DNA of 34,284 nucleotides from a virus: positions 1-34,284 of the IMG/VR virus record IMGVR_UViG_3300041415_000072, one strand, 5' to 3'. Position 1 is the stretch's first letter; every line of letters begins with the position of its first letter. Both the position numbers and the translations under genes were made by a program. The notes below the pieces were generated by a model. That model saw only the letters and a program-made list of their open reading frames with translations. It made no database searches and was not told the origin of the DNA. Below, one piece after another: positions 16,325 to 22,586 of this stretch.

Positions 16325-16509
16325 TTTTTTCTCATTTTTTTGAGGGTTTCTGCTAATCTCGCACGCTTTGCCAAAGTGGGATTTTTCGAATGCTCAGCTT
16401 TTTTCAGCTTCGCTTCGGAAATCGGCTCGCCTTTCTTGGCGTGCAAGCTCTTACGCAATGCTCCCTTGTTAGCGGGGTTGATTGCCTTTTGAATCCATTT
16501 CTCTGCCAT
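16321..16509 (-). CDS. Small basic phage protein, 62 aa
   Basis: TAATG overlap with the upstream gene. MAEKWIQKAINPANKGALRKSLHAKKGEPI followed by LKKAEHSKNPTLAKRARLAETLKKM is a pattern seen in many phage genomes as a stand-alone basic protein of unknown function, probably nucleic-acid binding. The pI is clearly high (many Lys/Arg). Sits in the head operon two genes upstream of the scaffold. Family resemblance is from memory of the pattern; function unknown. Confidence 0.6.
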   Translation of the reverse strand: MAEKWIQKAINPANKGALRKSLHAKKGEPISEAKLKKAEHSKNPTLAKRARLAETLKKMRKK

Positions 16510-16709
16510 TACTTCCTCGGACGGTACTGTTTGTTGGTCTCTTCAGCCCTTTCGTCATGTTTTCCGGTATCAGCAGCGGGTTCTCCGTAAGAATACCCGT
16601 AGGGCATCTCCTGAGTTTGAACTCTTGAGTCGAGTTCTCTTGAATAAGACTGCGGAGGTGTGGGGTGTAAGTAGGCGTTGTCGTCAAAAATAAAAGGGTC
16701 TTTAAACAT
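16509..16709 (-). CDS. Small Pro/Tyr-rich protein, 66 aa
   Basis: GAGAGG ribosome site; overlaps the stop of the first operon gene by eight bases. MFKDPFIFDDNAYLHPTPPQSYSREL then a polar, probably disordered C-terminus ending NKQYRPRK. Nothing diagnostic. Translational coupling with neighbours is the main support for expression. Confidence 0.5.
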   Translation of the reverse strand: MFKDPFIFDDNAYLHPTPPQSYSRELDSRVQTQEMPYGYSYGEPAADTGKHDERAEETNKQYRPRK

Positions 16710-16902
16710 TGCAGCCTCTCTTTTTCATGCGTTGGTATTTTTCTATCATTGGGTCACGTACATCTCGGTCTTTCTTCACGAGCTTTTCGTTCTTCTTTTC
16801 TGCTTTCCTGAGCACTTTGACAGCCTGTTTCTCTTTACCTGCCTTCACATCGCGCTCTGCCGTCTTCATGCGCTTGGTGACCTGGTGCATGGCTTTGTCC
16901 AT
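16702..16902 (-). CDS. Small basic helical protein, 66 aa
   Basis: I chose the ATG at 16902 (AAAGGAA ribosome site) over a longer frame that runs through the promoter region to 17031. Product MDKAMHQVTKRMKTAERDVKAGKEKQAVK... is a continuous Lys/Arg/Glu-rich amphipathic helix, ending MKKRGCNV. It is the first gene of the head-tail operon, with the repeated motif at 16919-16926 just upstream. Could bind DNA or RNA; no evidence beyond charge. Confidence 0.5.
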   Translation of the reverse strand: MDKAMHQVTKRMKTAERDVKAGKEKQAVKVLRKAEKKNEKLVKKDRDVRDPMIEKYQRMKKRGCNV

Positions 16903-16918
16903 GTACGTGTTCCTTTGT

Positions 16919-16945
16919 TGTAAACTCTCTAATTCAAAGTTTACA
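16919..16945. promoter_or_regulatory. Divergent late promoter/operator candidate, site D
   Basis: Perfect inverted repeat: TGTAAACT (16919-16926), 11-base spacer, AGTTTACA (16938-16945). The minus copy is 16 bases before the head operon's first ATG. The plus copy reads TAATTCAAAGTTTACA and points toward the nuclease gene at 17211. It matches the motif at the other structural junctions in both directions. Confidence 0.5.
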
Positions 16946-17031
16946 GAGATAACAAAAAAATTTATATACAATTCAAAATAAGAGAAGCGAATGGGTGATT
17001 CGTAATTTGTCGAAAAGGTGGGAAATAACAA

Positions 17032-17062
17032 GTCCCTACATTGGCTCTAACCATGTAGGGAC
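17032..17062. other. Perfect 10-bp hairpin in divergent intergenic region
   Basis: GTCCCTACAT at 17032-17041 pairs with ATGTAGGGAC at 17053-17062, loop of 11 bases. No T-run follows on either strand, so it is not a standard terminator. It lies in the 308-base gap between the head operon and the nuclease gene; leader structure or end signal for antisense transcription from the portal gene are both possible. Confidence 0.5.
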
Positions 17063-17068
17063 GGAAAT

Positions 17069-17101
17069 CTAATTTGAAATAAGAAGATACTTTCAAATTA
17101 G
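17069..17101. other. Perfect 11-bp hairpin, second of a tandem pair
   Basis: CTAATTTGAAA at 17069-17079 pairs with TTTCAAATTAG at 17091-17101 around an 11-base loop, only seven bases after the first hairpin. AT-rich stem. Two perfect stems in a row with equal 11-base loops suggest a selected RNA or DNA structure rather than chance. Confidence 0.5.
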
Positions 17102-17210
17102 CCGTTCTTGCAATTTTTAGTAAAGAAATTTTTAATTATGGTAATTGCCGTTATCATGATGAACGGTCTTTTGCTTGACCTAAAAATAGATAACATTTAT
17201 TCCCCAAATA

Positions 17211-17744
17211 ATGACGTCATTTGTTGGGAATCTCTCTTTCGGGCATATTGCAGAGTGTCAAATCTCCCGTTTTCTAATAAAGAAAAATTGGGGAGTTATT
17301 CCTGCTTATGAGAAATTACTCAAAGACCAAAAAGGTCCTCGAATTTTTCCTTCTTTTCAAAAAGAACCCTATATTTCCCCAGACCTTCTCATTTACAAGG
17401 GGCAAGAAGTCTATTGGGCTGAGTGCAAAAACAAGACTGGGGTTCCCTATAATAGACATCGTAGCATCTTTACTACGGGCATAGACAAGGTTCACTTTGA
17501 GAATTACCTGAAGGTGGACAAGGAAACGCCTTGGAAGGTGTATGTATTTTTTCTTCATGGAGACGAGGTGCTTGAGGGGACTCCCGAGGGATGCGTGCCG
17601 CCTTCCGGGCTCTTTACTCAATGGATTGGGAACTTAAAATTAACGATAAATCACGAATGTGAGAAGAATGCCATGATTTATTGGGATTGTTCTGTTTTAA
17701 TTAAATTATGCAATTTAAAAGAATTTATGGAGAAAATATGTTGA
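17211..17744 (+). CDS. PD-(D/E)XK nuclease-like protein, 177 aa
   Basis: The visible active-site pattern is E15 (in GHIAECQISRFLIKKNWGV), D58 (ISPDLLIYKGQ), then E71-C-K73 (YWAECKNKTG), the order of a PD-(D/E)XK nuclease core related to Holliday-junction resolvase-type folds. Residues 107-118 (PWKVYVFFLHGD) fit the following core strand. No strong ribosome site is seen before this ATG. The gene is on the plus strand between portal and head operons, where no structural gene is expected, so it looks like an inserted cassette. Substrate unknown: branched DNA, host DNA or competing phage DNA are all possible. Confidence 0.65.
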   Translation: MTSFVGNLSFGHIAECQISRFLIKKNWGVIPAYEKLLKDQKGPRIFPSFQKEPYISPDLLIYKGQEVYWAECKNKTGVPYNRHRSIFTTGIDKVHFENYLKVDKETPWKVYVFFLHGDEVLEGTPEGCVPPSGLFTQWIGNLKLTINHECEKNAMIYWDCSVLIKLCNLKEFMEKIC

Positions 17745-17839
17745 AATATCTCGTACAAATGGCGCTTTTGATGACTATTCTATTTCCTCATCCAGAGCCT
17801 CAGGACCCAGAAGAAGCTCCAGCAGAGTGGTGCCCTTAG
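17738..17839 (+). CDS. Hydrophobic-Pro-rich micro-ORF, 33 aa
   Basis: Overlaps the nuclease stop by seven bases; GGAG lies just upstream of the ATG. MLKYLVQMALLMTILF is hydrophobic like a signal peptide or membrane anchor, followed by an acidic Pro-rich tail (PHPEPQDPEEAPAEWCP). Its stop overlaps the stop of the convergent portal gene. The 46 aa peptide at 20683-20823 has the same design. Function unknown. Confidence 0.5.
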   Translation: MLKYLVQMALLMTILFPHPEPQDPEEAPAEWCP

Positions 17840-19881
17840 GCCGCAGACTTAGGCAGAGGCTCTTTTCCCTCTAAAGCCTTTAGAAGTTCGACTTTCTCTC
17901 TCAGGTTCGTTAAATCCATCGTCTCGAGCTCTTTGAGAGCTTTAATGAGGTTGAGAGCCCCCGCAGTGCGTTCTTCCTCTGCCCGGGTCATTCTCTCCGC
18001 ATTAAGTGCAGCATCCAATCCTACTTTATTGAGACGCTCTGCTGCAAGAGAGCGGTCGGACTCGGCTTTTGCTTCCATAGACTTGGTGATGGTGGCTTGG
18101 TTTTCCATTTGAAGCTGAACGGCCACTTGCTGCTGTTGCTGTGCTGCCTGTGCTTGTGCTGCCAGAAGCTCTTCGAGCTCTTTTTTGCCATGGAGGTTTG
18201 AGTTCTTGATGATGAGAGAAGGGGGGATTTCTATACCCATGCCTTTGAGAGCCATTAGTTGAATAAATTGCGACTCGCGTTGAGTATCCGTAAGAATACC
18301 TTCTTCGACCACAACGTCATAACGAGAAAAAGCCTTTGAATAGAATTCATTGGTAGGCTCCTTTTTAGTGATGAGTTTAATCTTCTCGGGAGTGTAGTTC
18401 TCTTGAATGAGCTTCAGCACTTTCTTCCCAAGCAATTTCTGAGACTCCCTGAGTCCGTCAAACAGGTCTTGGAGATTGATGAGCCCCGCAGACTGGCGCA
18501 TTTTACTTAAGATGCCTGCCGTCTCAATCTTGTCGTTCTCTGCCATGCCAAAGAGCTCCGAGTTCACCCCTGCAATCTCCATGATGTCTTTTTCGAATTC
18601 TGCCTCTAATTGGAACATGCTGGCGGGGATTTCAGGAGCTTGGAGTCTCTGCACGTCTTGGATGTTAGATTCGGGCTTGAGCCAAACTACTTGCCCTTGA
18701 CCAGTCTTATAGAGTGATGCTGGATTGGATACCGAGTTTGTCTTTGCTACCCAGCCGGAGTTTAGTTGGTTGTCGATGATATCAACCATTTTTGAGCGGC
18801 GTTTGTTCAGCTCTGTCTGAGGGTCCCTGACTATCCGTACCAGCGATTGTATCTTCCATGTATAGAGGTCGTAAGAAGGCTCGAATATTGCGAAGAATGG
18901 CACAAACGGATAGTCATTGAGGCCGAAAGGGTCTTGCCCATAATAAAGAAGCTCACCTTCGACGATAATCCCTAATTCTACTGAACGGACAGGCTTTCGG
19001 ATGAGTTCGAGCTGAGGATAGAGCTGCTTGAACTGCTTGAGACGCTGCTTATCGCCTTTCCACTCATTTGTCTCCCCAGTGTCCATGTCTACGAGGACAT
19101 CCTTCGTCTCCCAACGCGTCCTCCAATATTCAGTGTAATTCAATAGCTTCTGCATTCCCCATTGACGAGCGTAGGGCATGTAAGTGAACTTGTCATCGCG
19201 ACTGCCCCAAGGAAGTCTCTCTATCACATCTACTTTCTCCGGGAGGAGAGAAGCTACCTCTGTCCTTGAGAGGAATTTGCGCCGAGCAACGAAAGAGCAG
19301 TCCGATAAGTCTTTCTTAGTGAGGAAAGGGTCGAGAATGACAGCGTTCCAGGCATCGTGATGAAAGCGTATGTCGCCAGAGACCGGGTCGCTTCTATAGT
19401 CGAGCCAGGGGGAAACGAATGACATACCTGTAGTGAGTGCTCCCTTAAAGGCCTCTGAGATGATTTCGTAGCCATCTCCATACTGCATGACGTATTGCAT
19501 TGCATCTGTCTGAATCTCGGCAGTGAGCTCAGATGAGTTCTCAATAGGAGTGACAACTGTTGAAAGTCTGTTTTTTCGCTGGTAACCTTGCACGAGGTTA
19601 ATAAGTCTTCGTATTTTGTTGTAAGTGAAAGAAGACCGTCTTTGGTTATTAAGGTATGATAATTCTTCCAGAGACCATTGATTTCCAAGGTAGTAGGATA
19701 AATCCTTATATGCCTCAGCATAATATGTATTCCACAGTGAGTAAGCTCGTTCGTAAGACTGCCCGAAATCTTGAATAATGTCTTGGTGAAACTCAAGTCT
19801 CGGGTCCGAAGCTATTTTCTTCTTGTAATCATGGACAAAATCTTTAGCATCTGAAGAGTAATCTGACATGGGGCTGGACAT
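17836..19881 (-). CDS. Portal protein, P22-like, 681 aa
   Basis: Recognised by the whole-length pattern of P22-type portals: YERAYSLWNTYYAEAYKDLSYYLGNQWS near the N-terminus, RRLINLVQGYQRKNRLSTVVTPIE, a core with FHHDAWNAVILDPFLTKKDLSDCSF, and the ring-forming segment with PQTELNKRRSKMVDIIDNQLNSG (about residue 340). The C-terminal 90 residues are Gln/Ala/Glu-rich and helical (LAAQAQAAQQQQQVAVQ, EELLAAQ), consistent with the barrel/tunnel crown of a podovirus portal. It forms the dodecameric ring through which terminase pumps DNA. An in-frame ATG four codons downstream is an alternative start. It has its own upstream motif at 19910. Confidence 0.85.
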   Translation of the reverse strand: MSSPMSDYSSDAKDFVHDYKKKIASDPRLEFHQDIIQDFGQSYERAYSLWNTYYAEAYKDLSYYLGNQWSLEELSYLNNQRRSSFTYNKIRRLINLVQGYQRKNRLSTVVTPIENSSELTAEIQTDAMQYVMQYGDGYEIISEAFKGALTTGMSFVSPWLDYRSDPVSGDIRFHHDAWNAVILDPFLTKKDLSDCSFVARRKFLSRTEVASLLPEKVDVIERLPWGSRDDKFTYMPYARQWGMQKLLNYTEYWRTRWETKDVLVDMDTGETNEWKGDKQRLKQFKQLYPQLELIRKPVRSVELGIIVEGELLYYGQDPFGLNDYPFVPFFAIFEPSYDLYTWKIQSLVRIVRDPQTELNKRRSKMVDIIDNQLNSGWVAKTNSVSNPASLYKTGQGQVVWLKPESNIQDVQRLQAPEIPASMFQLEAEFEKDIMEIAGVNSELFGMAENDKIETAGILSKMRQSAGLINLQDLFDGLRESQKLLGKKVLKLIQENYTPEKIKLITKKEPTNEFYSKAFSRYDVVVEEGILTDTQRESQFIQLMALKGMGIEIPPSLIIKNSNLHGKKELEELLAAQAQAAQQQQQVAVQLQMENQATITKSMEAKAESDRSLAAERLNKVGLDAALNAERMTRAEEERTAGALNLIKALKELETMDLTNLREKVELLKALEGKEPLPKSAA

Positions 19882-19909
19882 CTACTACCACTTTAGTGTT
19901 TTGCCCCAT

Positions 19910-19932
19910 TGTAAACATTTATTTAGAAACTG
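19910..19932 (-). promoter_or_regulatory. Late promoter/operator candidate, site C
   Basis: Minus-strand reading contains CTAAATAAATGTTTACA, 25 bases before the portal ATG, in the 93-base gap after the 124 aa gene. Closest sequence match to site A (3695). Probably gives the portal gene its own transcript. Confidence 0.5.
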
Positions 19933-19974
19933 AATAGAAATTAAATTTTAAGTGATTGTGCCTTTGAGAAGAAA

Positions 19975-20349
19975 TTAAAGCTTTTTCTTGTTCTTTAATT
20001 CGCTGTTTTCGAACTGAGCCCAGTCTGAATGCATTTGCGTTACTTGATTAATGGGAGTCTTTGGAAATAGTTTGTGCACTGCAGGTTCTGAAGAAGAACT
20101 TTCAAATGACTCCCTAGGCTCTTCTTCCCCCATAAAGGGCGACAAAGAATCCACGGTTTCTGCGCCTTTAGAGAGAAATTCGTCAAAAGATTGGTAAATG
20201 GTCGAATTTAGCTTAGGCGAAGGCAGTGAATTTTCGTGAAATTCCTCTTTAACGGGGGCTTGTTTGCTCTCAAGCATATCTTTGTCTTCTATAGCCTGAA
20301 TATCCTCTGCCATAGCAGATAGGTCATAAGCCTCATCGAAAGAATGCAA
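19975..20349 (-). CDS. Acidic, disordered protein, about 124-150 aa
   Basis: Unrecognised. The product is strongly acidic and Ser/Pro/Glu-rich (AEDIQAIEDKDMLESKQAPVKEEF, GEEEPRESFESSSSEPAVHK) and likely disordered, with a helical basic tail (FENSELKNKKKL). The first standard start is a TTG at 20349 with no ribosome site. An AAGGAG lies at 20437-20432, and the frame is open from there; the codons at correct spacing are ATA (20424-20422) and ATT (20421-20419). The true start may therefore be 75 bases upstream at a rare codon. It could be a portal or packaging cofactor, from position only. Confidence 0.5.
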   Translation of the reverse strand: MHSFDEAYDLSAMAEDIQAIEDKDMLESKQAPVKEEFHENSLPSPKLNSTIYQSFDEFLSKGAETVDSLSPFMGEEEPRESFESSSSEPAVHKLFPKTPINQVTQMHSDWAQFENSELKNKKKL

Positions 20350-20486
20350 GTCGGGAGTTTGTGTTTCTGTAAAAGAGGTTGTGTATTGCCCCGAGAGAAA
20401 ATTAGCTCTTGTTGTGTTAATTATGCTGAAGCTCCTTAAATGGTAAAGAAAATATTAAGAAAGCGTTTCTTATGAGTCAATAAAAA

Positions 20487-20666
20487 TTAGACGATGGAAA
20501 TTTCTGTAGCTTGCCTAATTCTATTTCCCGTGTGCCATATAGACTGGCCTACGAGATTGAGAAAGCAAAATCCTCCCATGCTCAGGGTAATGGCAAGGAG
20601 AGCCTTTAAAAGGATATTAGGGTAGCCTAATTTATCTGTTAAAGCTTCTTTAAGTGTTTTAGTCAT
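20487..20666 (-). CDS. Small single-span membrane protein, 59 aa
   Basis: ATG with a GGAGG ribosome site seven bases upstream. MTKTLKEALTDKLGYPNILL is followed by one membrane span (about residues 19-42: KALLAITLSMGGFCFLNLVG) and a polar tail (QSIWHTGNRIRQATEISIV). Part of a cluster of tiny ORFs between terminase and portal genes. Holin-like size but one span only; function unknown. Confidence 0.55.
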   Translation of the reverse strand: MTKTLKEALTDKLGYPNILLKALLAITLSMGGFCFLNLVGQSIWHTGNRIRQATEISIV

Positions 20667-20682
20667 AATTTCCTCCGTTAAT

Positions 20683-20823
20683 TTATACTAACTCTGGCTC
20701 ATTATGTGGATTTGGGTCTGGGGGGACTACAACGTGAGGGTGAGGTTCCATCCATGTTGGCGTTTCAATCGGTATATCAAAGACAAAAGCAAGTGGCATG
20801 ATGACAAGTAAAAAGTGAATCAT
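20683..20823 (-). CDS. Hydrophobic-Pro-rich micro-ORF, 46 aa
   Basis: AAGGAAAACTCAA before ATG is a usable ribosome site. MIHFLLVIMPLAFVFDI resembles a signal peptide or anchor, followed by TPTWMEPHPHVVVPPDPNPH and an acidic end. No lipobox cysteine. The same layout is seen in the 33 aa ORF at 17738. It may be exported or membrane-bound. Confidence 0.5.
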   Translation of the reverse strand: MIHFLLVIMPLAFVFDIPIETPTWMEPHPHVVVPPDPNPHNEPELV

Positions 20824-20902
20824 TTGAGTTTTCCTTTTTTAAGTAGAAACCATTCTCTAATTAACACAGATAAACAGCAATAAAAAGGAATTACTTGATA
20901 AA

Positions 20903-21040
20903 TTAATTACTGCCACCGGGTGGCGTTACCCCTGGAGGCACTGGAATGCGTGGAACTGGGCCTGTGATAAGAGGAGTGGGAGAAATAGGGCTCATTGGAG
21001 AGCGAGGAACTGGACTAGGGGGAATCTGCACCGGGACCAT
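20903..21040 (-). CDS. Pro-rich micro-ORF, 45 aa
   Basis: ATG after AAAGGAGAATTATC. About one third proline (MVPVQIPPSPVPRSPMSP ... PRIPVPPGVTPPGG), no cysteine and no hydrophobic segment. Its opening resembles residues 26-39 of the 91 aa Pro-rich protein (VSVQIPPRPRPFPWP), suggesting a duplicated element. Overlaps the upstream gene end by 26 bases. Unknown role. Confidence 0.45.
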   Translation of the reverse strand: MVPVQIPPSPVPRSPMSPISPTPLITGPVPRIPVPPGVTPPGGSN

Positions 21041-21254
21041 GATAATTCTCCTTTAGGTCATTAAAAACGGCAGCCATTTCAACAAGAGCATCTCTGAACT
21101 CCTCTTCGTCTAATTTAAGCACCGTGACAGCTAAAGCAATCGCCGAGTTTATGAGAGAGGCAAAAGCGATGGAAGAGGGGATTTCTTCTCTGTCCAGGAA
21201 GTTGATGAGCTCTCTTGCCGTATTGACGACTCTTTTTTCGTTTCTACTGGTCAT
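21015..21254 (-). CDS. Small helical protein, 79 aa
   Basis: Overlaps the stop of the 62 aa gene. Mostly helical (ARELINFLDREEIPSSIAFASL then IALAVTVLKLDEEEFRDALVEMA). The block LxxxxxxxPSxxxFxxLxNxxxxxVTxLKxD is shared with the 62 aa protein immediately upstream, so the two look like tandem paralogs. No membrane span strong enough to call. Function unknown. Confidence 0.55.
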   Translation of the reverse strand: MTSRNEKRVVNTARELINFLDREEIPSSIAFASLINSAIALAVTVLKLDEEEFRDALVEMAAVFNDLKENYHGPGADSP

Positions 21255-21432
21255 GCTTTTCCATAGATAATAAAGAGGGTCTTTTATCTACTTTTAATGC
21301 GGTTACAATGTAGAAATAATCATTTTCCAAACAAGAGAACACGTGTGAATAAGAGGGGAGTTTTTTATTTTCCATTACATTCACTAAAGAAAGGGCTTCT
21401 TTTTGTGCTTCAAGTGCATCTTCTTCAGACAT
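21244..21432 (-). CDS. Small helical protein, paralog of the 79 aa gene, 62 aa
   Basis: MSEEDALEAQKEALSLVNVME then KKLPSYSHVFSCLENDYFYIVTALKVDKR. Shares spacing and residues with the 79 aa product downstream (Pro-Ser, Phe, Leu-x-Asn, Val-Thr-x-Leu-Lys-x-Asp). Starts a few bases after the 91 aa gene stop and overlaps the next start. Unknown function; likely regulatory or virion accessory. Confidence 0.5.
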   Translation of the reverse strand: MSEEDALEAQKEALSLVNVMENKKLPSYSHVFSCLENDYFYIVTALKVDKRPSLLSMEKHDQ

Positions 21433-21433
21433 G

Positions 21434-21709
21434 TTAAGCTCGCACTATGGGGTTAGGAAGGCCATTGAGACGAGGAGCTTGGTATGGCCAGTACATGTTG
21501 TAAGGGCCATAATAAGGAGGGATAGAGACAGCTACCATTCCTTTGCCTCCTGCTCCGCCAACGGCGCCTTGTGTTGCACTAAACGGCAGTGGCCAGGGAA
21601 AGGGTCTTGGCCTTGGAGGAATCTGCACAGAGACACGTCCGGCTCCTGAGAATGGACTGCCGTTGCCTCCGGCACTGGTTATTTGGCTTGGGGGGTTGAC
21701 TGCTGGCAT
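21434..21709 (-). CDS. Gly/Pro-rich protein, 91 aa
   Basis: AGAAGGTGG before ATG. Gly/Ser/Pro-rich N-terminus, VSVQIPPRPRPFPWPLPF centre, and a Tyr/Pro-rich end (VSIPPYYGPYNMYWPYQAP). No signal peptide and no cysteine, so it is not an o-spanin lipoprotein despite lying partly inside the frame of a membrane protein gene (113 aa). Low complexity; probably disordered. Confidence 0.45.
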   Translation of the reverse strand: MPAVNPPSQITSAGGNGSPFSGAGRVSVQIPPRPRPFPWPLPFSATQGAVGGAGGKGMVAVSIPPYYGPYNMYWPYQAPRLNGLPNPIVRA

Positions 21710-21920
21710 GTTTTACCACCTTCTCTGCTTCAAGGATGGCCTTGATTTCTTTGTAATAGAGCTCTTTAACGAACTTTGCTCTTTTTCTTTCAAGTATCTC
21801 ATATAAACATTTTCCTGCATAACAAGTCCACGCCAGAATGACGCAGAGTAAGAGGAAAATACTAGCCACGAAGCCAGTAAAAATAACGTTGCAAAAATTA
21901 CCTTCCCCATTGCTATTCAT
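21579..21920 (-). CDS. Membrane-anchored helical protein, 113 aa
   Basis: Excellent AAAGGAG ribosome site; starts inside the stop of the 86 aa gene. One membrane span (about residues 11-34: NVIFTGFVASIFLLLCVILAW) followed by a long charged helix (ERKRAKFVKELYYKEIKAILEAEKVVK), a layout like an i-spanin or holin accessory protein. The last 40 or so codons overlap the 91 aa gene in another frame and look non-conserved (QSILRSRTCLCADSSKAK). Lysis role is a guess from layout. Confidence 0.5.
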   Translation of the reverse strand: MNSNGEGNFCNVIFTGFVASIFLLLCVILAWTCYAGKCLYEILERKRAKFVKELYYKEIKAILEAEKVVKHASSQPPKPNNQCRRQRQSILRSRTCLCADSSKAKTLSLATAV

Positions 21921-22173
21921 AAACTCCTTTAGTGGGCAGTTTTTCTTTCAAAAAAGAGGTTAAGTCCGAGCCGTCTTCGAATATTTCATCGCCGACGTGG
22001 TTGATTAGATTGCAGAGAGTGTCGAGGAAAATGTCCCTATGGCGAGGCTCCATCATGGAGTAGCAGCCGATAAACACCGTCAAGAGATAAGAAGAGGCAA
22101 AAGCGGGGTCTTTAGAGTAAATCTTCTGGAAGCATTCGGTAAAAGTGCGGGCGTTTTCGGTTTTATCGTTCAT
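21913..22173 (-). CDS. Small helical protein, 86 aa
   Basis: Soluble and helical: MNDKTENARTFTECFQKIY, ASSYLLTVFIGCYSMMEPRH, DIFLDTLCNLINHVGDEIF, ending LKEKLPTKGVYE. Weakly similar in layout to the 62 and 79 aa proteins downstream (helix, Pro/Ser, hydrophobic helix, acidic helix). The ribosome site (AAGGAA) is about 14 bases from the ATG and belongs to the 30-bp repeat at 22178. Function unknown. Confidence 0.5.
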   Translation of the reverse strand: MNDKTENARTFTECFQKIYSKDPAFASSYLLTVFIGCYSMMEPRHRDIFLDTLCNLINHVGDEIFEDGSDLTSFLKEKLPTKGVYE

Positions 22174-22177
22174 TTTT

Positions 22178-22207
22178 TATAGTTTTATTCCTTTCCATAC
22201 TCCTTAA
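22178..22207. repeat. 30-bp exact direct repeat, copy 1
   Basis: Identical to 22389-22418. On the minus strand it contains TTAAGGAGTATGGAAAGG and covers the last codons and stop of the 133 aa gene and the leader of the 86 aa gene. Confidence 0.85.
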
Positions 22208-22586
22208 GTTCCTTCAGCAATTCCTTTTCTGCTTTATCCATCATTTCCTTCAATTCTGGAAATCTTGGATTTCCGGTATAGATAACCAGTTTTTCATACG
22301 GAACACTTCCAGGAGGGTAAGTATTTACAAGATACAAAACGAAATCCCAAGTCTTTAAACAAGAAACATCACGAATTTTTATAAAAGGTATAGTTTTATT
22401 CCTTTCCATACTCCTTAAAGTTGACTGTCCTACTAGACCTGGATATCTCTCAATAAATTCTGATATAGAAAGGTGTTGTTGGTCAGCAAAAAGGCCTTTC
22501 TGCTCTATCGAAATTTTTTCATAAGAACCCGATAACAGGCGAATCATTTTTTGTTTTAACTTTTCTGAAATTCCGTTTATTTTCAC
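22185..22586 (-). CDS. Possible HTH DNA-binding protein, 133 aa
   Basis: ATGA overlap with the terminase gene. Central part SISEFIERYPGLVGQSTLRSMERNKTIPFIKI reads as a helix-turn-helix of the excisionase type, with charged flanking helices. It ends KELLKELKEYGKE. One copy of the 30-bp repeat falls inside the HTH region (TLRSMERNKTIP, read in a different frame from the other copy at the gene's end). Possible regulator or packaging partner; weak call. Confidence 0.5.
   Translation of the reverse strand: MKINGISEKLKQKMIRLLSGSYEKISIEQKGLFADQQHLSISEFIERYPGLVGQSTLRSMERNKTIPFIKIRDVSCLKTWDFVLYLVNTYPPGSVPYEKLVIYTGNPRFPELKEMMDKAEKELLKELKEYGKE
22389..22418. repeat. 30-bp exact direct repeat, copy 2
   Basis: Second copy, 211 bases from the first, inside the 133 aa gene but read in another frame there. 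The conserved DNA despite different reading frames suggests either recent recombination or a DNA/RNA-level role. Confidence 0.85.

Noticed and set aside
17108-17311. Plus-strand frame with a hydrophobic start (from TTG 17108 or ATG 17138)
   Set aside because: Overlaps the nuclease core, lacks a clear ribosome site, and its C-terminal half shows no protein-like pattern.
21434-21920. Membrane protein plus overlapping Pro-rich ORF as an Rz/Rz1 spanin pair
   Set aside because: The Pro-rich product has no signal peptide, lipobox or cysteine.
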